A stretch of 64,000 nt of DNA from an uncultured Alphaproteobacteria bacterium (GTDB lineage Bacteria > Pseudomonadota > Alphaproteobacteria > Rhodobacterales > Rhodobacteraceae): NCBI GenBank assembly GCA_902570265.1, contig CACFXF010000007.1, positions 1 through 64,000 of the forward strand, in the 5' to 3' direction. Positions 9,598-18,624 of this stretch are shown here, in pieces. The position numbers and the translations under genes are program-made. The notes below the pieces were generated by a model, which saw only the letters and a program-made list of their open reading frames with translations, was not told the origin of the DNA and did no database searches. The first letter of the stretch is position 1. Every line of letters starts with the position of its first letter.

Positions 9598-10152
9598 TCA
9601 TTGGAAAGTTATCTCAGAAACAAATAGGTCAGCCTTGAAATTCCTTCCAAACGCAACCAAACCAATACTCTTAATAGTACTAGGTTTGATAGTTTTTGAT
9701 AGAAAACTACTCGATCTTTCAAATTGTGTAATTAGAATATTAATTTTTTTCCAATTATTAGTCACTTTAAATTCAGCCTTATAATACTGCCATGGCAAAA
9801 TAGTTCCAGATGTTCTTAAGAAAATATGATAAATTTCGTTATTACCCTTTGCTTTCAACTGTATAGTTTGAACAGAATTATTTAAACCAGAAACTTTTTT
9901 TCTAATCTGAATAAAACCACCATTATTTTCTGTAGTAACAATACCTGAAAGATGGGCGTAATTATTATTTGAACGCTTATTAAATACCACATCTCCTGAG
10001 GAGCGCCCACCCATCACAGTATCTGCAAAAAAAATCCATCTTTGTTCTGGATTATTATTAAAATTATCAGCCATTTTCTGATCAGCAAAAACCAATGAAT
10101 AAGACAAAAAAGAAAAAAAAATCAATTTTATAAATATGCAAAAAAAATTCAT
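9598..10152 (-). CDS. Exported CIA30 (NDUFAF1-like) domain protein
   Basis: The 184-residue product starts with a clear signal peptide (hydrophobic stretch to about residue 22, ending VFADQ). The mature part matches the CIA30 domain, with DTVMGGRSSG (about residues 44-53), the GGFIQIR strand, and a C-terminal SIGLVAFGRN. In mitochondria this fold belongs to a complex I assembly factor; bacterial exported versions are of unknown role and may bind carbohydrate or another ligand as a galactose-binding-like sandwich. It lies 22 bases upstream of the proline racemase-like gene on the same strand and could share its transcript. The divergent gene is a TPR-methyltransferase. Confidence 0.75.
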   Translation of the reverse strand: MNFFCIFIKLIFFSFLSYSLVFADQKMADNFNNNPEQRWIFFADTVMGGRSSGDVVFNKRSNNNYAHLSGIVTTENNGGFIQIRKKVSGLNNSVQTIQLKAKGNNEIYHIFLRTSGTILPWQYYKAEFKVTNNWKKINILITQFERSSSFLSKTIKPSTIKSIGLVAFGRNFKADLFVSEITFQ

Positions 10153-10273
10153 AGTTATACATACAAAAAAAATTAAACATTGTGAAATTTTAATTCATAC
10201 TTTTTAAAATTAATTCACTAAAAAAATGAAGGTTTTTGTCGTTTTGAACATTTATATTACTTAGTTTATTTGC

Positions 10274-11992
10274 ATGCTTGATTATTTAACTGATAAAAAT
10301 AAAAACATTGGTTACGATTTCAACAAAAATCGTTCTCTTAAATGTGTTTATCATTCAAAAAATGTTGATGATAAAAAAGAAAATTTACTACAAATAAAAA
10401 ACATAATTATACAAGAAAATTTATCTAAAAATAAAAAGGACCTTGAAAATTTAGTAGCTTATTTCAATAAAAAATTAAAATTGAAAAAAGACGATGTCGA
10501 ATTAACCATTGGACTAGGGAATGCTCTTGAAGAGCTACAAGAGGAAAGACTTTTAAAGAAGCTTTTTTTGTCTTTTGATAAAAATATAACCGGTTCTGAA
10601 GTTATAAAAAAAAGATTGGCAGAAATATTTTATAGAGAAGAAAATTTTAAAAAAGCAGTAGAAAATTATGAATTTTATCTAAATAGTAAGAGAAATAAAT
10701 ACAATAAAGATCTTTATATTAAAATAATTGATTGTTATTACAATTTAAAAAAGTATGAGAAATGCTCTGATTATGTACTTATGTGCCTAAAAAATTCTTC
10801 TGAATTTTCTACAGAAGTATTACTGCTATTCGGCAATGTTTTTTTGAAGTCGAAAAAATATAAACGGGCCATTGAACAGTTTTTAAATGGTATCCAAACT
10901 ATAGTTGAATATTTGAAAAAAATTGAAAATCTTTCTTATGCTTCAGAAAATAATAATAAAATAAATAAAGAGAAATTTTTGGAAGCTGCAAAATATTCTT
11001 CACCTCAGCGTTTGCTTCCTAAATTTTTAAATAATATTGGAAATGCATATAATAAAATTGGTTACTACAGGGAAGCCCAAAAATATCTTATTAAAGCTTT
11101 ATCATTAGAAAAAAATCCTTATACGCTAAATAATTTGTCCTTATCACTTAAAGCTCAAGGTAAAAAAAATGATGCTCTCAATCACTTGCTTAATGCGCTT
11201 CAAATTGAAACAAAATCAGCTGAAATTAATTTTAATTTGGCAGAAATTTATTTATCAATGAATGATATTAATAAATCACAAAAGTTTTTAAATGAAACTA
11301 TTAAATTAGACCCAAATCATGAAGGAGCAAAATTAAAAAGTGAAATTTTAAATGGTAATTTCAAAGGCAAATTTCCATTAAAGTATTTGAAACACCATTT
11401 TGACAATTATTCAGAGACATTTGAAAAGCATCTACTAAGTACTCTTAATTACAAAGTACCATTAGCTTTTTCAAAAATAATGAAGTCTAAATATGAAAAA
11501 AAATATTCATTAAAAAATATACTTGATTTAGGTTGTGGAACTGGTCTTTGTGGAATTCAAATCAAAAATAATTTTAATAAACTCGTGGGTGTGGATATCT
11601 CAAAACAAATGCTAAACAAAGCTAATCAAAAGTCAATTTATACACAGTTAATATGTACTGATATCATTAATTTTTTAAAATATACTAAACAAAAGTATGA
11701 GATAATTATTGCAGCGGATGTATTGATTTATTTAGGCGACCTTAATGAACTTTTTAAATTTGTTCACAATGTTATGCTTTGTAATGCAAGATTTATATTT
11801 TCAATTGAGGAAACAAAAAAAGGTGAATATATGATTAATCAAAATGGAAGATTTTCACATACCCTTTCTTATATAACTAAAATCTCTCAAAAAAATAATT
11901 TAATGATTGAAACATACCAAGACCTTAAAATTAGAAAAGAAAACAACAAATGGATTTATGGGAAAATTTTTACTGTTATGAAAAATCAGTAA
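10274..11992 (+). CDS. TPR-repeat protein fused to a SAM-dependent methyltransferase
   Basis: The 572-residue protein has two parts. Residues about 60-360 contain tetratricopeptide-like helical pairs (for example NNIGNAYNKIGYYREAQKYL around residue 255-275, and a later LNNLSLSLKAQGKKNDAL copy), a scaffold for protein binding. From about residue 415 follows a class I methyltransferase with the SAM motif ILDLGCGTG and the acidic GVDIS that binds the ribose. TPR-methyltransferases of this layout occur widely in marine Alphaproteobacteria, but their targets are unknown. It is lysine- and asparagine-rich, like its AT-rich surroundings. It has no signal peptide and is probably cytosolic. Confidence 0.75.
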   Translation: MLDYLTDKNKNIGYDFNKNRSLKCVYHSKNVDDKKENLLQIKNIIIQENLSKNKKDLENLVAYFNKKLKLKKDDVELTIGLGNALEELQEERLLKKLFLSFDKNITGSEVIKKRLAEIFYREENFKKAVENYEFYLNSKRNKYNKDLYIKIIDCYYNLKKYEKCSDYVLMCLKNSSEFSTEVLLLFGNVFLKSKKYKRAIEQFLNGIQTIVEYLKKIENLSYASENNNKINKEKFLEAAKYSSPQRLLPKFLNNIGNAYNKIGYYREAQKYLIKALSLEKNPYTLNNLSLSLKAQGKKNDALNHLLNALQIETKSAEINFNLAEIYLSMNDINKSQKFLNETIKLDPNHEGAKLKSEILNGNFKGKFPLKYLKHHFDNYSETFEKHLLSTLNYKVPLAFSKIMKSKYEKKYSLKNILDLGCGTGLCGIQIKNNFNKLVGVDISKQMLNKANQKSIYTQLICTDIINFLKYTKQKYEIIIAADVLIYLGDLNELFKFVHNVMLCNARFIFSIEETKKGEYMINQNGRFSHTLSYITKISQKNNLMIETYQDLKIRKENNKWIYGKIFTVMKNQ

Positions 11993-12004
11993 ATCTTTAT
12001 GCCA

Positions 12005-12202
12005 TTATACCTTTAACATTTTTTTTGCTATCATTGGAAAAAATGAGTTTTCACTTATTTTATCTTTTTTTCCACTAATATTTCTTTCATTAATTAAACT
12101 TTTAGATTTGTTGAAAGAAGAAAGTGAAACATTTCTACTTTGGAAAAACCTTCTATAATCTCTATCATCTCTATTAAATTCTTGTATCATAAATTTAAAC
12201 AT
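12005..12202 (-). CDS. Possible small basic protein, 65 residues
   Basis: A short reading frame fills the gap between the convergent methyltransferase gene and the thioesterases. An AAAGGTAA sequence about 8 bases before the ATG is a plausible ribosome-binding site. The product is basic and polar, with an Arg/Asp-rich stretch (NRDDRDYRRFF) and no membrane segment. I recognise no family. It could also be chance in AT-rich DNA, hence the low confidence. Confidence 0.35.
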   Translation of the reverse strand: MFKFMIQEFNRDDRDYRRFFQSRNVSLSSFNKSKSLINERNISGKKDKISENSFFPMIAKKMLKV

Positions 12203-12280
12203 TTTAATTTACCTTTATTTTGTCAATTAAATGACAGAAGCAAATTTAATGCCAAACCATAATATAAATCTTTAAATTGA

Positions 12281-12790
12281 CTATTTTGTTTGACTGAAAT
12301 TTTTAACTAAGAAATGTCCTGATGCCATAGCAAAAGGTTTATTAGGTTCTTCTTGCCAAGATTTTACCGAAACAGAAGCATAACGGCGACCAATTTTATT
12401 TATTTTAGCTCTTGCAAAAGACTCCACCGGACGTCCTGAATTTAAATAATCTATGGTTATGTCTATAGTTTTTGGTATCCTTTGCAATATAGTATCTTGC
12501 ACTTCTAAACTTGGCGTTTTGAGCTTAATTTTATCATCTTTTCTTTCTAAAAAGATAGCCCAGGATAATTGAATTATTGCTGTTATTTCAAGAAAAGAAC
12601 CAATAATACCCCCATGCAAGGCCGGTATTGCAGGATTTCCAATAAAATCTTTTTTGAAAGGTAAATGGGCCGTAATTTCATTTCCTAAACAATCTAGTTT
12701 TATACCTAAGTTTTCACAAAATGGAATTTGTTCAACTATAGAAACTAGTACTTCTTTTTTTACTTGATCTATTTGTTTGTTGTTTGACAA
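12281..12790 (-). CDS. PaaI-type hotdog thioesterase (second of a tandem pair)
   Basis: The 169-residue protein is a hotdog-fold acyl-CoA thioesterase of the PaaI/YbgC type. The family's active-site segment is seen as NPAIPALHGGIIGSFLE (about residues 51-67), with His-Gly-Gly at the start of the central helix. The C-terminal strand ending SGHFLVK is also typical. It would hydrolyse a thioester in the cytosol; the substrate is unknown. It lies 18 bases downstream of a paralogous thioesterase on the same strand, so the two are probably expressed together and may form a heteromer. The upstream AMP-ligase at 0.5 kb is too far away to be a clear partner. Confidence 0.8.
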   Translation of the reverse strand: MSNNKQIDQVKKEVLVSIVEQIPFCENLGIKLDCLGNEITAHLPFKKDFIGNPAIPALHGGIIGSFLEITAIIQLSWAIFLERKDDKIKLKTPSLEVQDTILQRIPKTIDITIDYLNSGRPVESFARAKINKIGRRYASVSVKSWQEEPNKPFAMASGHFLVKNFSQTK

Positions 12791-12808
12791 AATTCAACAC
12801 CTTTAAAA

Positions 12809-13252
12809 TTAAAATGGACTAGTAAATGCTCCAGTTGCAGTAGCAATTGGAATTTCTTTAGTCCCGTCTTGTGCATTTGCTCGTACAAAAACAACACTAT
12901 TTGTAACTCGATAACACATAGCTTCTGCTATGATAGTTCTTTCAGGTTTTGCAGGACGCATATAATCTATTCTTAAATCAATCGTAGCAGTTGATGTTTT
13001 TGGATCTCCTGCAGTCATTACAGCGGCACCACAACAACTATCTAATAAGGTAGTAATAACACCACCATGTAAAACCCCAGTTTTGGGATCACCTATAAAA
13101 TTTTTCTGATATGGCATTGTCATTACCGCTTGCCCATTTCCTATCCTTTCTAATTTTAAACCAATATATTTAGAAAAAGGTAAATTCATAAAAAATAACT
13201 TAACTTGCTCAGAAGGTATAGGTATTTCATCTATCATCTTTTTAACTTTCAC
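12809..13252 (-). CDS. PaaI-type hotdog thioesterase (first of a tandem pair)
   Basis: The 147-residue product has the standard length of the PaaI family. The key segment is GVLHGGVITTLLDSCCGAAV (about residues 58-77), containing the HGG turn and the acidic residue in the helix that activates water. The strand pattern TIDLRIDYMRPA follows, as in other hotdog thioesterases. It would cleave acyl-CoA or another thioester. It is the first gene of a two-gene unit on the minus strand, divergent from uracil-DNA glycosylase with only about 75 bases between starts. Confidence 0.85.
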   Translation of the reverse strand: MKVKKMIDEIPIPSEQVKLFFMNLPFSKYIGLKLERIGNGQAVMTMPYQKNFIGDPKTGVLHGGVITTLLDSCCGAAVMTAGDPKTSTATIDLRIDYMRPAKPERTIIAEAMCYRVTNSVVFVRANAQDGTKEIPIATATGAFTSPF

Positions 13253-13326
13253 TTTTAAATAAATTTAAAATAATTCATAATCTTAAATTAGAGTTTTTTC
13301 TAATAAAAAATTTTTTGGTTAAATTA

Positions 13327-13992
13327 ATGATAAAGGCAAAGATTGAAGAAAGTTGGCTTAATTATCTTTCAGCAGAATTTGAATCAGTTTATATGAAAAA
13401 TCTTAGTATTTTTTTAAAAGAGGAAAAAAAGGTAAAAACTATTTATCCACAAGGAGGTAAAATATTTAATGCTTTTAATTTAACACCATTTTCTAAAGTG
13501 AAAGTAGTAATTCTAGGTCAAGACCCTTACCATGGCCCTAATCAAGCAAATGGTTTAAGTTTTTCTGTAAACAAATCAGTCCCAATTCCACCTTCATTAA
13601 AAAATATATTTATAGAATTATATAACGATCTTGGAATTAAACCTGCCAGTTCAGGTTGTTTAGAACGTTGGAGCAACCAAGGTATTCTTCTTTTAAATAC
13701 CTGTTTAACAGTAGAAAAAGGGAAACCTGCATCACATAGAAATATTGGATGGGAACAATTTACGGACAGTGTGTTAAAAAAATTAAATGCTAATAAAAAA
13801 AATATAGTGTATTTGTTATGGGGGAAACATGCCCAAGAAAAAGCACATATTATTAATAAATACAATAACAAAGTATTTATGAGTTCACATCCTTCACCAT
13901 ATTCAGCTAATCAAGGTTTTTTTGGATCAAAACCTTTTTCAAAAACAAATGATTATTTGACCTCTACAAAACAAATAACGATCAACTGGTAA
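13327..13992 (+). CDS. ung: Uracil-DNA glycosylase (family 1)
   Basis: The product removes uracil from DNA to start base-excision repair. Family 1 motifs are intact: the water-activating GQDPYHGP (about residues 62-69), the uracil-stacking LSFSV that follows, and the DNA-intercalation loop SSHPSPYSANQGFFG near residue 185-199. About 221 residues is the usual length. I chose the ATG at 13327 because the in-frame TTG at 13315 adds only four residues and has no better ribosome-binding site. It is a single gene, divergent from the thioesterase pair. The cytosolic housekeeping role is well established for the family. Confidence 0.95.
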   Translation: MIKAKIEESWLNYLSAEFESVYMKNLSIFLKEEKKVKTIYPQGGKIFNAFNLTPFSKVKVVILGQDPYHGPNQANGLSFSVNKSVPIPPSLKNIFIELYNDLGIKPASSGCLERWSNQGILLLNTCLTVEKGKPASHRNIGWEQFTDSVLKKLNANKKNIVYLLWGKHAQEKAHIINKYNNKVFMSSHPSPYSANQGFFGSKPFSKTNDYLTSTKQITINW

Positions 13993-14076
13993 TCAAAACT
14001 GATGCTTATAATTATAAAAATTAAAAATTATAAAAAAAGGGATATTAAACATAAATGAATAGTGAGGTGATTCAAA

Positions 14077-15381
14077 ATGGAAAAAAATTATGATGTTATT
14101 ATTATTGGTGCGGGTGTAATAGGTACTGCTATTGCTTTTGAACTTTCAAAAAAAGGCTATAGGACTTTAAATATAGATCGTAACCCTTCTTCTGGTTATG
14201 GTTCAACATCCGCATCATGTGCAATTATTAGAGTTCATTACTCAACTTTTGACGGATGTGCCCTAGCTTATGAAGGTTATCATTATTGGAAGAAATGGGA
14301 AGAATATTTAGAATATAAAGACGAAAATGGACTTGCAAAATTTATTGAGTGCGGGTGTATGATTTATCAAACACATGAGAATGATTATTTAAAAAATATA
14401 ATTGCTAGAGCCAATGAGCTGCAAATACCTTTTGAAAAATGGGAGCCAGAACTAATACAAAGAAAACTACCTATTGTTAACACTAAACAATTTGGACCTG
14501 TAAAACTTAGTACAGATAAAGAATTTGGTAAAAATAGTGGTGAAAATCTCAGGGGAGCTATTTTTTTTCCTACTGCAGGTTATATAAATGATCCTCAACT
14601 ATCTGCACATAATCTTCAAAGAGCCTCTGAAAAAAAAGGTGGGCACTATTTGTTTAATAGTTCAGTAGAAAAAATCATGATCAATAAAGAAAAAACATCA
14701 GGTGTTGTTCTAAGTAATGGAGAAAAAATTTATGCCCCTATAGTAGTAAACGTAGCTGGCCCTCACTCCATGAAAATAAATCAATTAGCTGGTGTTGAAG
14801 AGGAAATGAATATCAAAACTAAAGCGCTAAAAGTTGAAGTAGCACATGTTAAACCACCAAAAGGATTTGATTATGAAAAAAACGCTTTTGTTATTTCAGA
14901 TAGCGATATTGGTTGTTACAGTAGGCCAGAAATAGGTAATCACGTTTTAATAGGAAGCGAAGATCCAAAATGTGATGAACGAATATTTGTAGATCCTGAT
15001 GACTGGGATCAGAACTTTACAGAACAGTGGAAAACTCAACTTTTAAGACAAGCACAAAGATTTCCTGATATGCCAATTTCAACAAATATAAAGGGAGTAG
15101 TTGCATTATATGATGTTTCAGATGATTGGATACCAATCTATGATAAATCAAGTTTACCAGGATTTTATATGGCCATTGGTTCCAGTGGAAACCAATATAA
15201 AAATGCACCAATTGCAGGTATAATGATGGCAGACTTAATCGAGAAATGCGAAAATGGTCATGATCACGATAAAGATCCAATTAAACTAAATCTGTCGAAT
15301 ATTAAAAGAGAAATAAACGTAGGGTTTTATTCCAGAAATAGAATTATTAATAAAGAAAGTAGTATGTCTGTTTTAGGTTAG
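14077..15381 (+). CDS. FAD-dependent oxidoreductase, DAO family
   Basis: The 434-residue enzyme begins with the FAD-binding dinucleotide motif IIGAGVIGTAIAFELSKKG at about residues 8-26, followed by an acidic ribose-binding end (NIDRNP). Its body matches the DAO superfamily, which includes sarcosine and dimethylglycine oxidases, glycine oxidase and D-amino-acid dehydrogenase. The segment GSTSASCAIIRVHYS is typical of sarcosine-oxidase-like members. A C-terminal GFYMAIGSSGNQYKNAPIAG (about residues 364-383) holds the second FAD contact. It would oxidise an amine or amino acid. A good AGTGAGGTGA ribosome-binding region precedes the ATG. The nearby amino-acid transporter fits this role. The exact substrate cannot be read. 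Confidence 0.82.
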   Translation: MEKNYDVIIIGAGVIGTAIAFELSKKGYRTLNIDRNPSSGYGSTSASCAIIRVHYSTFDGCALAYEGYHYWKKWEEYLEYKDENGLAKFIECGCMIYQTHENDYLKNIIARANELQIPFEKWEPELIQRKLPIVNTKQFGPVKLSTDKEFGKNSGENLRGAIFFPTAGYINDPQLSAHNLQRASEKKGGHYLFNSSVEKIMINKEKTSGVVLSNGEKIYAPIVVNVAGPHSMKINQLAGVEEEMNIKTKALKVEVAHVKPPKGFDYEKNAFVISDSDIGCYSRPEIGNHVLIGSEDPKCDERIFVDPDDWDQNFTEQWKTQLLRQAQRFPDMPISTNIKGVVALYDVSDDWIPIYDKSSLPGFYMAIGSSGNQYKNAPIAGIMMADLIEKCENGHDHDKDPIKLNLSNIKREINVGFYSRNRIINKESSMSVLG

Positions 15382-15428
15382 TCAATTACGTATATCTCTT
15401 TAATTATCAGATCAAATAGTTTAGTTTT

Positions 15429-16469
15429 TTAAAGGGTTAAAAGTTCTGGCCATTTATCCATACAGTTGATCAATAAGGGAAAATTATTATACATGATATT
15501 ACCATTTTGCCATAAATTAAGATCATCAACACGTATGGTTTGATTTTTTAAAATCCAACAAATCTCACCAGGCGCATAATCTCCACAAGTATGAAAATGC
15601 AAGTAATTTGGATTACCAAAAACTGTATTACTCCAATAATCAGGATTATTTATTTTAATACTTTCACTAAAAAGACCATTATGAATACCACAATGCAAAG
15701 AGTGAACAATATCTCTTTTGATTTCAAATTTATTAGAAACATAATCATAATGCCTTTTTATATTGCAAACGTCTTTTTCATTTCCAATTACTGACTGAAT
15801 ATGTCCATTTTTGATATAAAACTTAACTTTTTCATTCAATTTAATATTTGATGGAGAGTAAAAACTTGATCCAGATGAAGTTAAAAATTTTTCAACTACA
15901 ACTACCCCACTTAATAAAGTCGCACTTATTGGAGAATGAACCACCATTGGAAATCTTTTTATAGCTACATCATTACTATCTGAAAATATTTTATCACAAT
16001 TACCCGTTACATCAGTTCCAGAGGGACAGCTTATTTTTAATTTTTTTGTATTAGTAAAAACTTCATCAATACTTTTCTTTAAATCTAAATGAATTTTATA
16101 ATTAGTTGTCCCAAATTGAGAAGCTAACATTTTAATATTTCTAGCATACGACATCACTACTTTACATGAATGTACATTTTCAAACCTTCTGAGATCACCT
16201 AATCTTGAAAAGTAAATAATACAGTCATATTTCGTGGATAATTTTTGTATTTTGTAAGAATTTTCTTCTGTTGGTTCTTCAATCTTTAAAAGATTTGCCG
16301 CAATCTCTATTTCAGTACAATATTTTTTTACAATCTTTGCAACAAACTTATCATACCAACCAAACTTCTCATTTTCAGCGACAATTAAAACCCTTTGTTT
16401 TGGAGATAGTTCAGCACAATTTAAAATTAAATTTAGTGCACCTTTTTTAAGATTTTCTTTAAAATTCAA
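15429..16469 (-). CDS. M29 aminopeptidase-like protein
   Basis: The 346-residue protein resembles the thermophilic M29 aminopeptidase/AmpS group and the related ring-cleaving dioxygenase NicX. The N-terminal domain has a Rossmann-like pattern. Further on are a central HLDLKKSIDEVFTNT, a CPSGTDVTG segment and a C-terminal HFHTCGDYAPGEICW, where family members place metal ligands (His and Glu). It starts 4 bases after the upstream 2-oxoglutarate oxygenase and is the last gene of a five-gene minus-strand unit that begins with an amino-acid ABC transporter. A hydrolase or metal-dependent oxygenase acting on the imported compound is plausible. The family assignment is moderate and the activity unknown. 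Confidence 0.55.
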   Translation of the reverse strand: MNFKENLKKGALNLILNCAELSPKQRVLIVAENEKFGWYDKFVAKIVKKYCTEIEIAANLLKIEEPTEENSYKIQKLSTKYDCIIYFSRLGDLRRFENVHSCKVVMSYARNIKMLASQFGTTNYKIHLDLKKSIDEVFTNTKKLKISCPSGTDVTGNCDKIFSDSNDVAIKRFPMVVHSPISATLLSGVVVVEKFLTSSGSSFYSPSNIKLNEKVKFYIKNGHIQSVIGNEKDVCNIKRHYDYVSNKFEIKRDIVHSLHCGIHNGLFSESIKINNPDYWSNTVFGNPNYLHFHTCGDYAPGEICWILKNQTIRVDDLNLWQNGNIMYNNFPLLINCMDKWPELLTL

Positions 16470-16473
16470 AATA

Positions 16474-17439
16474 CTAGTTTTTCCTATAAGAAAATGCTCT
16501 ATTAAATCGCCAAATCAAATAATCACCACAGGTAATTGGATCCTCATTAATATTTTTTTCAATCTCAGGAATCTCTCCAGGGTTGATTAGTGTTTCTGGA
16601 TCAGGATCAAATGCTAACACAATTGATAATCTTTCTTGACCTGACAAATTAACTACTCTATGTGGGGTTGATTTATAAATTCCACCTGTCCACCTTGATA
16701 ATAAGTCAGCTACATTAACGATAAGAGTTCCTTCAATAGGAGGAGCATGAAACCATTGTCCATCTAATCCTTTAATTTGTAGCCCACCAACAGAATCTTG
16801 GCACAAAATCGTCAATAATCCAAAATCTGTATGTTCACTTACTCCAAATTGCATTTCACCCATTTCTTTTGGTTGATCAGGATAATAAACAAGAGAGGCT
16901 CTACTCAATGGAGCATTGCAATTCCTTATAAAAAAATTTTCTTTTAAATTTAGACCCATTGCAAAACAGGTTAAAAGATTTTTTGCAAGTTTGTTTATTT
17001 GATGAAAATAACTCATGGCATTTTGCTGCAATGCTGGTAAAAATTCAGGCCATTTATTCACTCCCCTTAATTGATGATCATCTGGCAAAGATCCATCGTC
17101 ATACTGATATCCCCAAATGAAACTTTCTTTTAAATCAGGTTTCGCTTTATCACCCATTTTTGCTCCACCAAAACCTAGCCAGCCCCTATGTTTTTTTGTA
17201 ATAAGTACTTTTGATTTATCATCCATAGAACTCCTAAAAAAATTTAAACCATCTGCTCTAAGATCATTGATAAGGTTTTCCGAAATATCGTGATTTTTGA
17301 TATAAATAAAACCAAGATCAGTACTTGCTTTATATAATTCTTTTGCAATTTCTTTCTTATAGGAAGCAGTATTAATTTTTTTTATATCAATTACTGGGAC
17401 TCTTTCTTTATCTATAGATTTGATTATTGAATTACTCAT
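16474..17439 (-). CDS. 2-oxoglutarate/Fe(II) oxygenase, isopenicillin-N-synthase-like
   Basis: The 321-residue enzyme has the N-terminal DIOX_N region (VPVIDIKKINTAS), then the double-stranded beta-helix core. The iron ligands are visible as HTDFGLL (His and Asp near residues 203-205) and the distal His in STPHRVVN (about 258-265), followed by the RLSI motif whose Arg binds 2-oxoglutarate. This is the standard arrangement for plant-type and bacterial hydroxylases and for ethylene-forming-enzyme relatives. It sits in the middle of a transporter-led operon between an AhpD-like gene and an M29-like gene, with gaps of 4-18 bases. It probably hydroxylates or demethylates the transported compound. 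Cytosolic. Confidence 0.85.
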   Translation of the reverse strand: MSNSIIKSIDKERVPVIDIKKINTASYKKEIAKELYKASTDLGFIYIKNHDISENLINDLRADGLNFFRSSMDDKSKVLITKKHRGWLGFGGAKMGDKAKPDLKESFIWGYQYDDGSLPDDHQLRGVNKWPEFLPALQQNAMSYFHQINKLAKNLLTCFAMGLNLKENFFIRNCNAPLSRASLVYYPDQPKEMGEMQFGVSEHTDFGLLTILCQDSVGGLQIKGLDGQWFHAPPIEGTLIVNVADLLSRWTGGIYKSTPHRVVNLSGQERLSIVLAFDPDPETLINPGEIPEIEKNINEDPITCGDYLIWRFNRAFSYRKN

Positions 17440-17457
17440 TAAATTTTACCCAATAGT

Positions 17458-17796
17458 TTATTTTTTTACTAATTGATCAAAGGCTTCTAAAGCTTTAGCA
17501 CTAAACATTATTGAAGGACCACCCCCCATATAGGAACACACACTTAATACCTCAACTATTTCTTTTCTAGTGGCACCAAGTCTTATCAAGTGCTCCATAT
17601 GTAAACCAATACAACTTTCACATTTAGTTGAAATGGCGATACCCAAAGCAACAAATTCTTTAGTTTTTTCTGAAAGATCACCATCCTTTTTAACGGGTTT
17701 CCCCATTTGTGAAAAACCTTCAAATGTTTCGGGGGTTACTTTTCTAAGTTCATTAAATCCATTTCTGGCGTTATCTAAAAAATTTTTCCAATCCAT
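17458..17796 (-). CDS. AhpD/carboxymuconolactone-decarboxylase family protein
   Basis: The product carries the redox pair CESC followed by IGLH (about residues 51-58 from the chosen start), the AhpD-type Cys-x-x-Cys with downstream His that reduces peroxides or handles small electrophiles. I used the ATG at 17796 rather than 17823 because it begins with MDWKNFLDN, the usual start of this family, and gives about 112 residues, the normal size. It lies between the ABC permease and the 2-oxoglutarate oxygenase in the same operon. It probably protects against or processes a reactive product of that pathway. The substrate is unknown. Confidence 0.8.
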   Translation of the reverse strand: MDWKNFLDNARNGFNELRKVTPETFEGFSQMGKPVKKDGDLSEKTKEFVALGIAISTKCESCIGLHMEHLIRLGATRKEIVEVLSVCSYMGGGPSIMFSAKALEAFDQLVKK

Positions 17797-17841
17797 TTTT
17801 TTCCCATTTAAAAATAAAATCAAATCTATTAAGGAATTTGA

Positions 17842-18618
17842 TTAATTTGAATTACTCTCATTAGAACCTAACTTTTTTTCCAACCATCGAACTGCAAAAC
17901 TTATTAATAAAACTAAAATTAAGTATTCTAAAATAAGTAGTGTATATATCTCAAGAGGTCTATATTCTGTTACTACAATCTCATTTGCTCTTCTTGTCAA
18001 TTCTTGCATTCCAATTACTGATGCAAAAGCTGACATTTTCACTATATAAATAAATTGATTTGCTAAGGGCGGAAGAATTCTTCTTAAAGCTTGTGGGAAT
18101 ATTATATATCTCATAGCTTGAAATTGTGATAATCCAATTGTTTGGGCTGCTTCCCTCTGACCTCTAGATATAGATTGTATACCAGCTCTATATATTTCTG
18201 CGGTAAAAGCACTATCAGAAATAGCTAAAGTAATTACAGCACCCCAAAATGCATCAATTTCTATTTTCAAACCTAAAGACTGAAAAATTACCGGAAGCCC
18301 ATAAAAAACCCAAAATAACATTGGTAATAATGGAATAGCTCTAATGAACTCCACATAAATTCTATTCAATGATCTTAAAAAGAAATTATTTGAAAAACCT
18401 GGTAAAGCAACTATTAATCCTAAGATAATAGACATAAATGCAGCAATTATTGACAACAAAATAGTTGCTCCAAATCCACCAATGAGAAATTTAATATTTG
18501 CCAAACCCGATTTTGTTGTAGGGTCAATAACATACCAACCCCAATTCCCACTACTGCTAGAACAACTAGCAAGTGAAGCTAGAAAAAAAAATACGAAAAT
18601 ATATTTAAAGGATTTCAT
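17842..18618 (-). CDS. Polar amino-acid ABC transporter permease
   Basis: The 258-residue membrane protein belongs to the HisM/GlnP-type permeases. Several hydrophobic helices are present and the EAA loop is clear (SRGQREAAQTIGLSQFQAMR, about residues 151-170), followed by IIFPQALRRILPP. This is where the ATPase docks. The N-terminus is unusual: before the family core there is a signal-like hydrophobic stretch ending SLASC with Cys19, reminiscent of a lipoprotein lipobox. Only one permease gene is present, so a homodimer is expected. It is 6 bases downstream of its ATPase, and the binding protein is transcribed divergently. Confidence 0.88.
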   Translation of the reverse strand: MKSFKYIFVFFFLASLASCSSSSGNWGWYVIDPTTKSGLANIKFLIGGFGATILLSIIAAFMSIILGLIVALPGFSNNFFLRSLNRIYVEFIRAIPLLPMLFWVFYGLPVIFQSLGLKIEIDAFWGAVITLAISDSAFTAEIYRAGIQSISRGQREAAQTIGLSQFQAMRYIIFPQALRRILPPLANQFIYIVKMSAFASVIGMQELTRRANEIVVTEYRPLEIYTLLILEYLILVLLISFAVRWLEKKLGSNESNSN

Positions 18619-18624
18619 TTTATC

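Noticed and set aside
13542-13871. A minus-strand frame of 109 codons inside the uracil-DNA glycosylase gene
   Set aside because: It is antisense to a highly conserved repair enzyme and its product has no family resemblance; a shadow.
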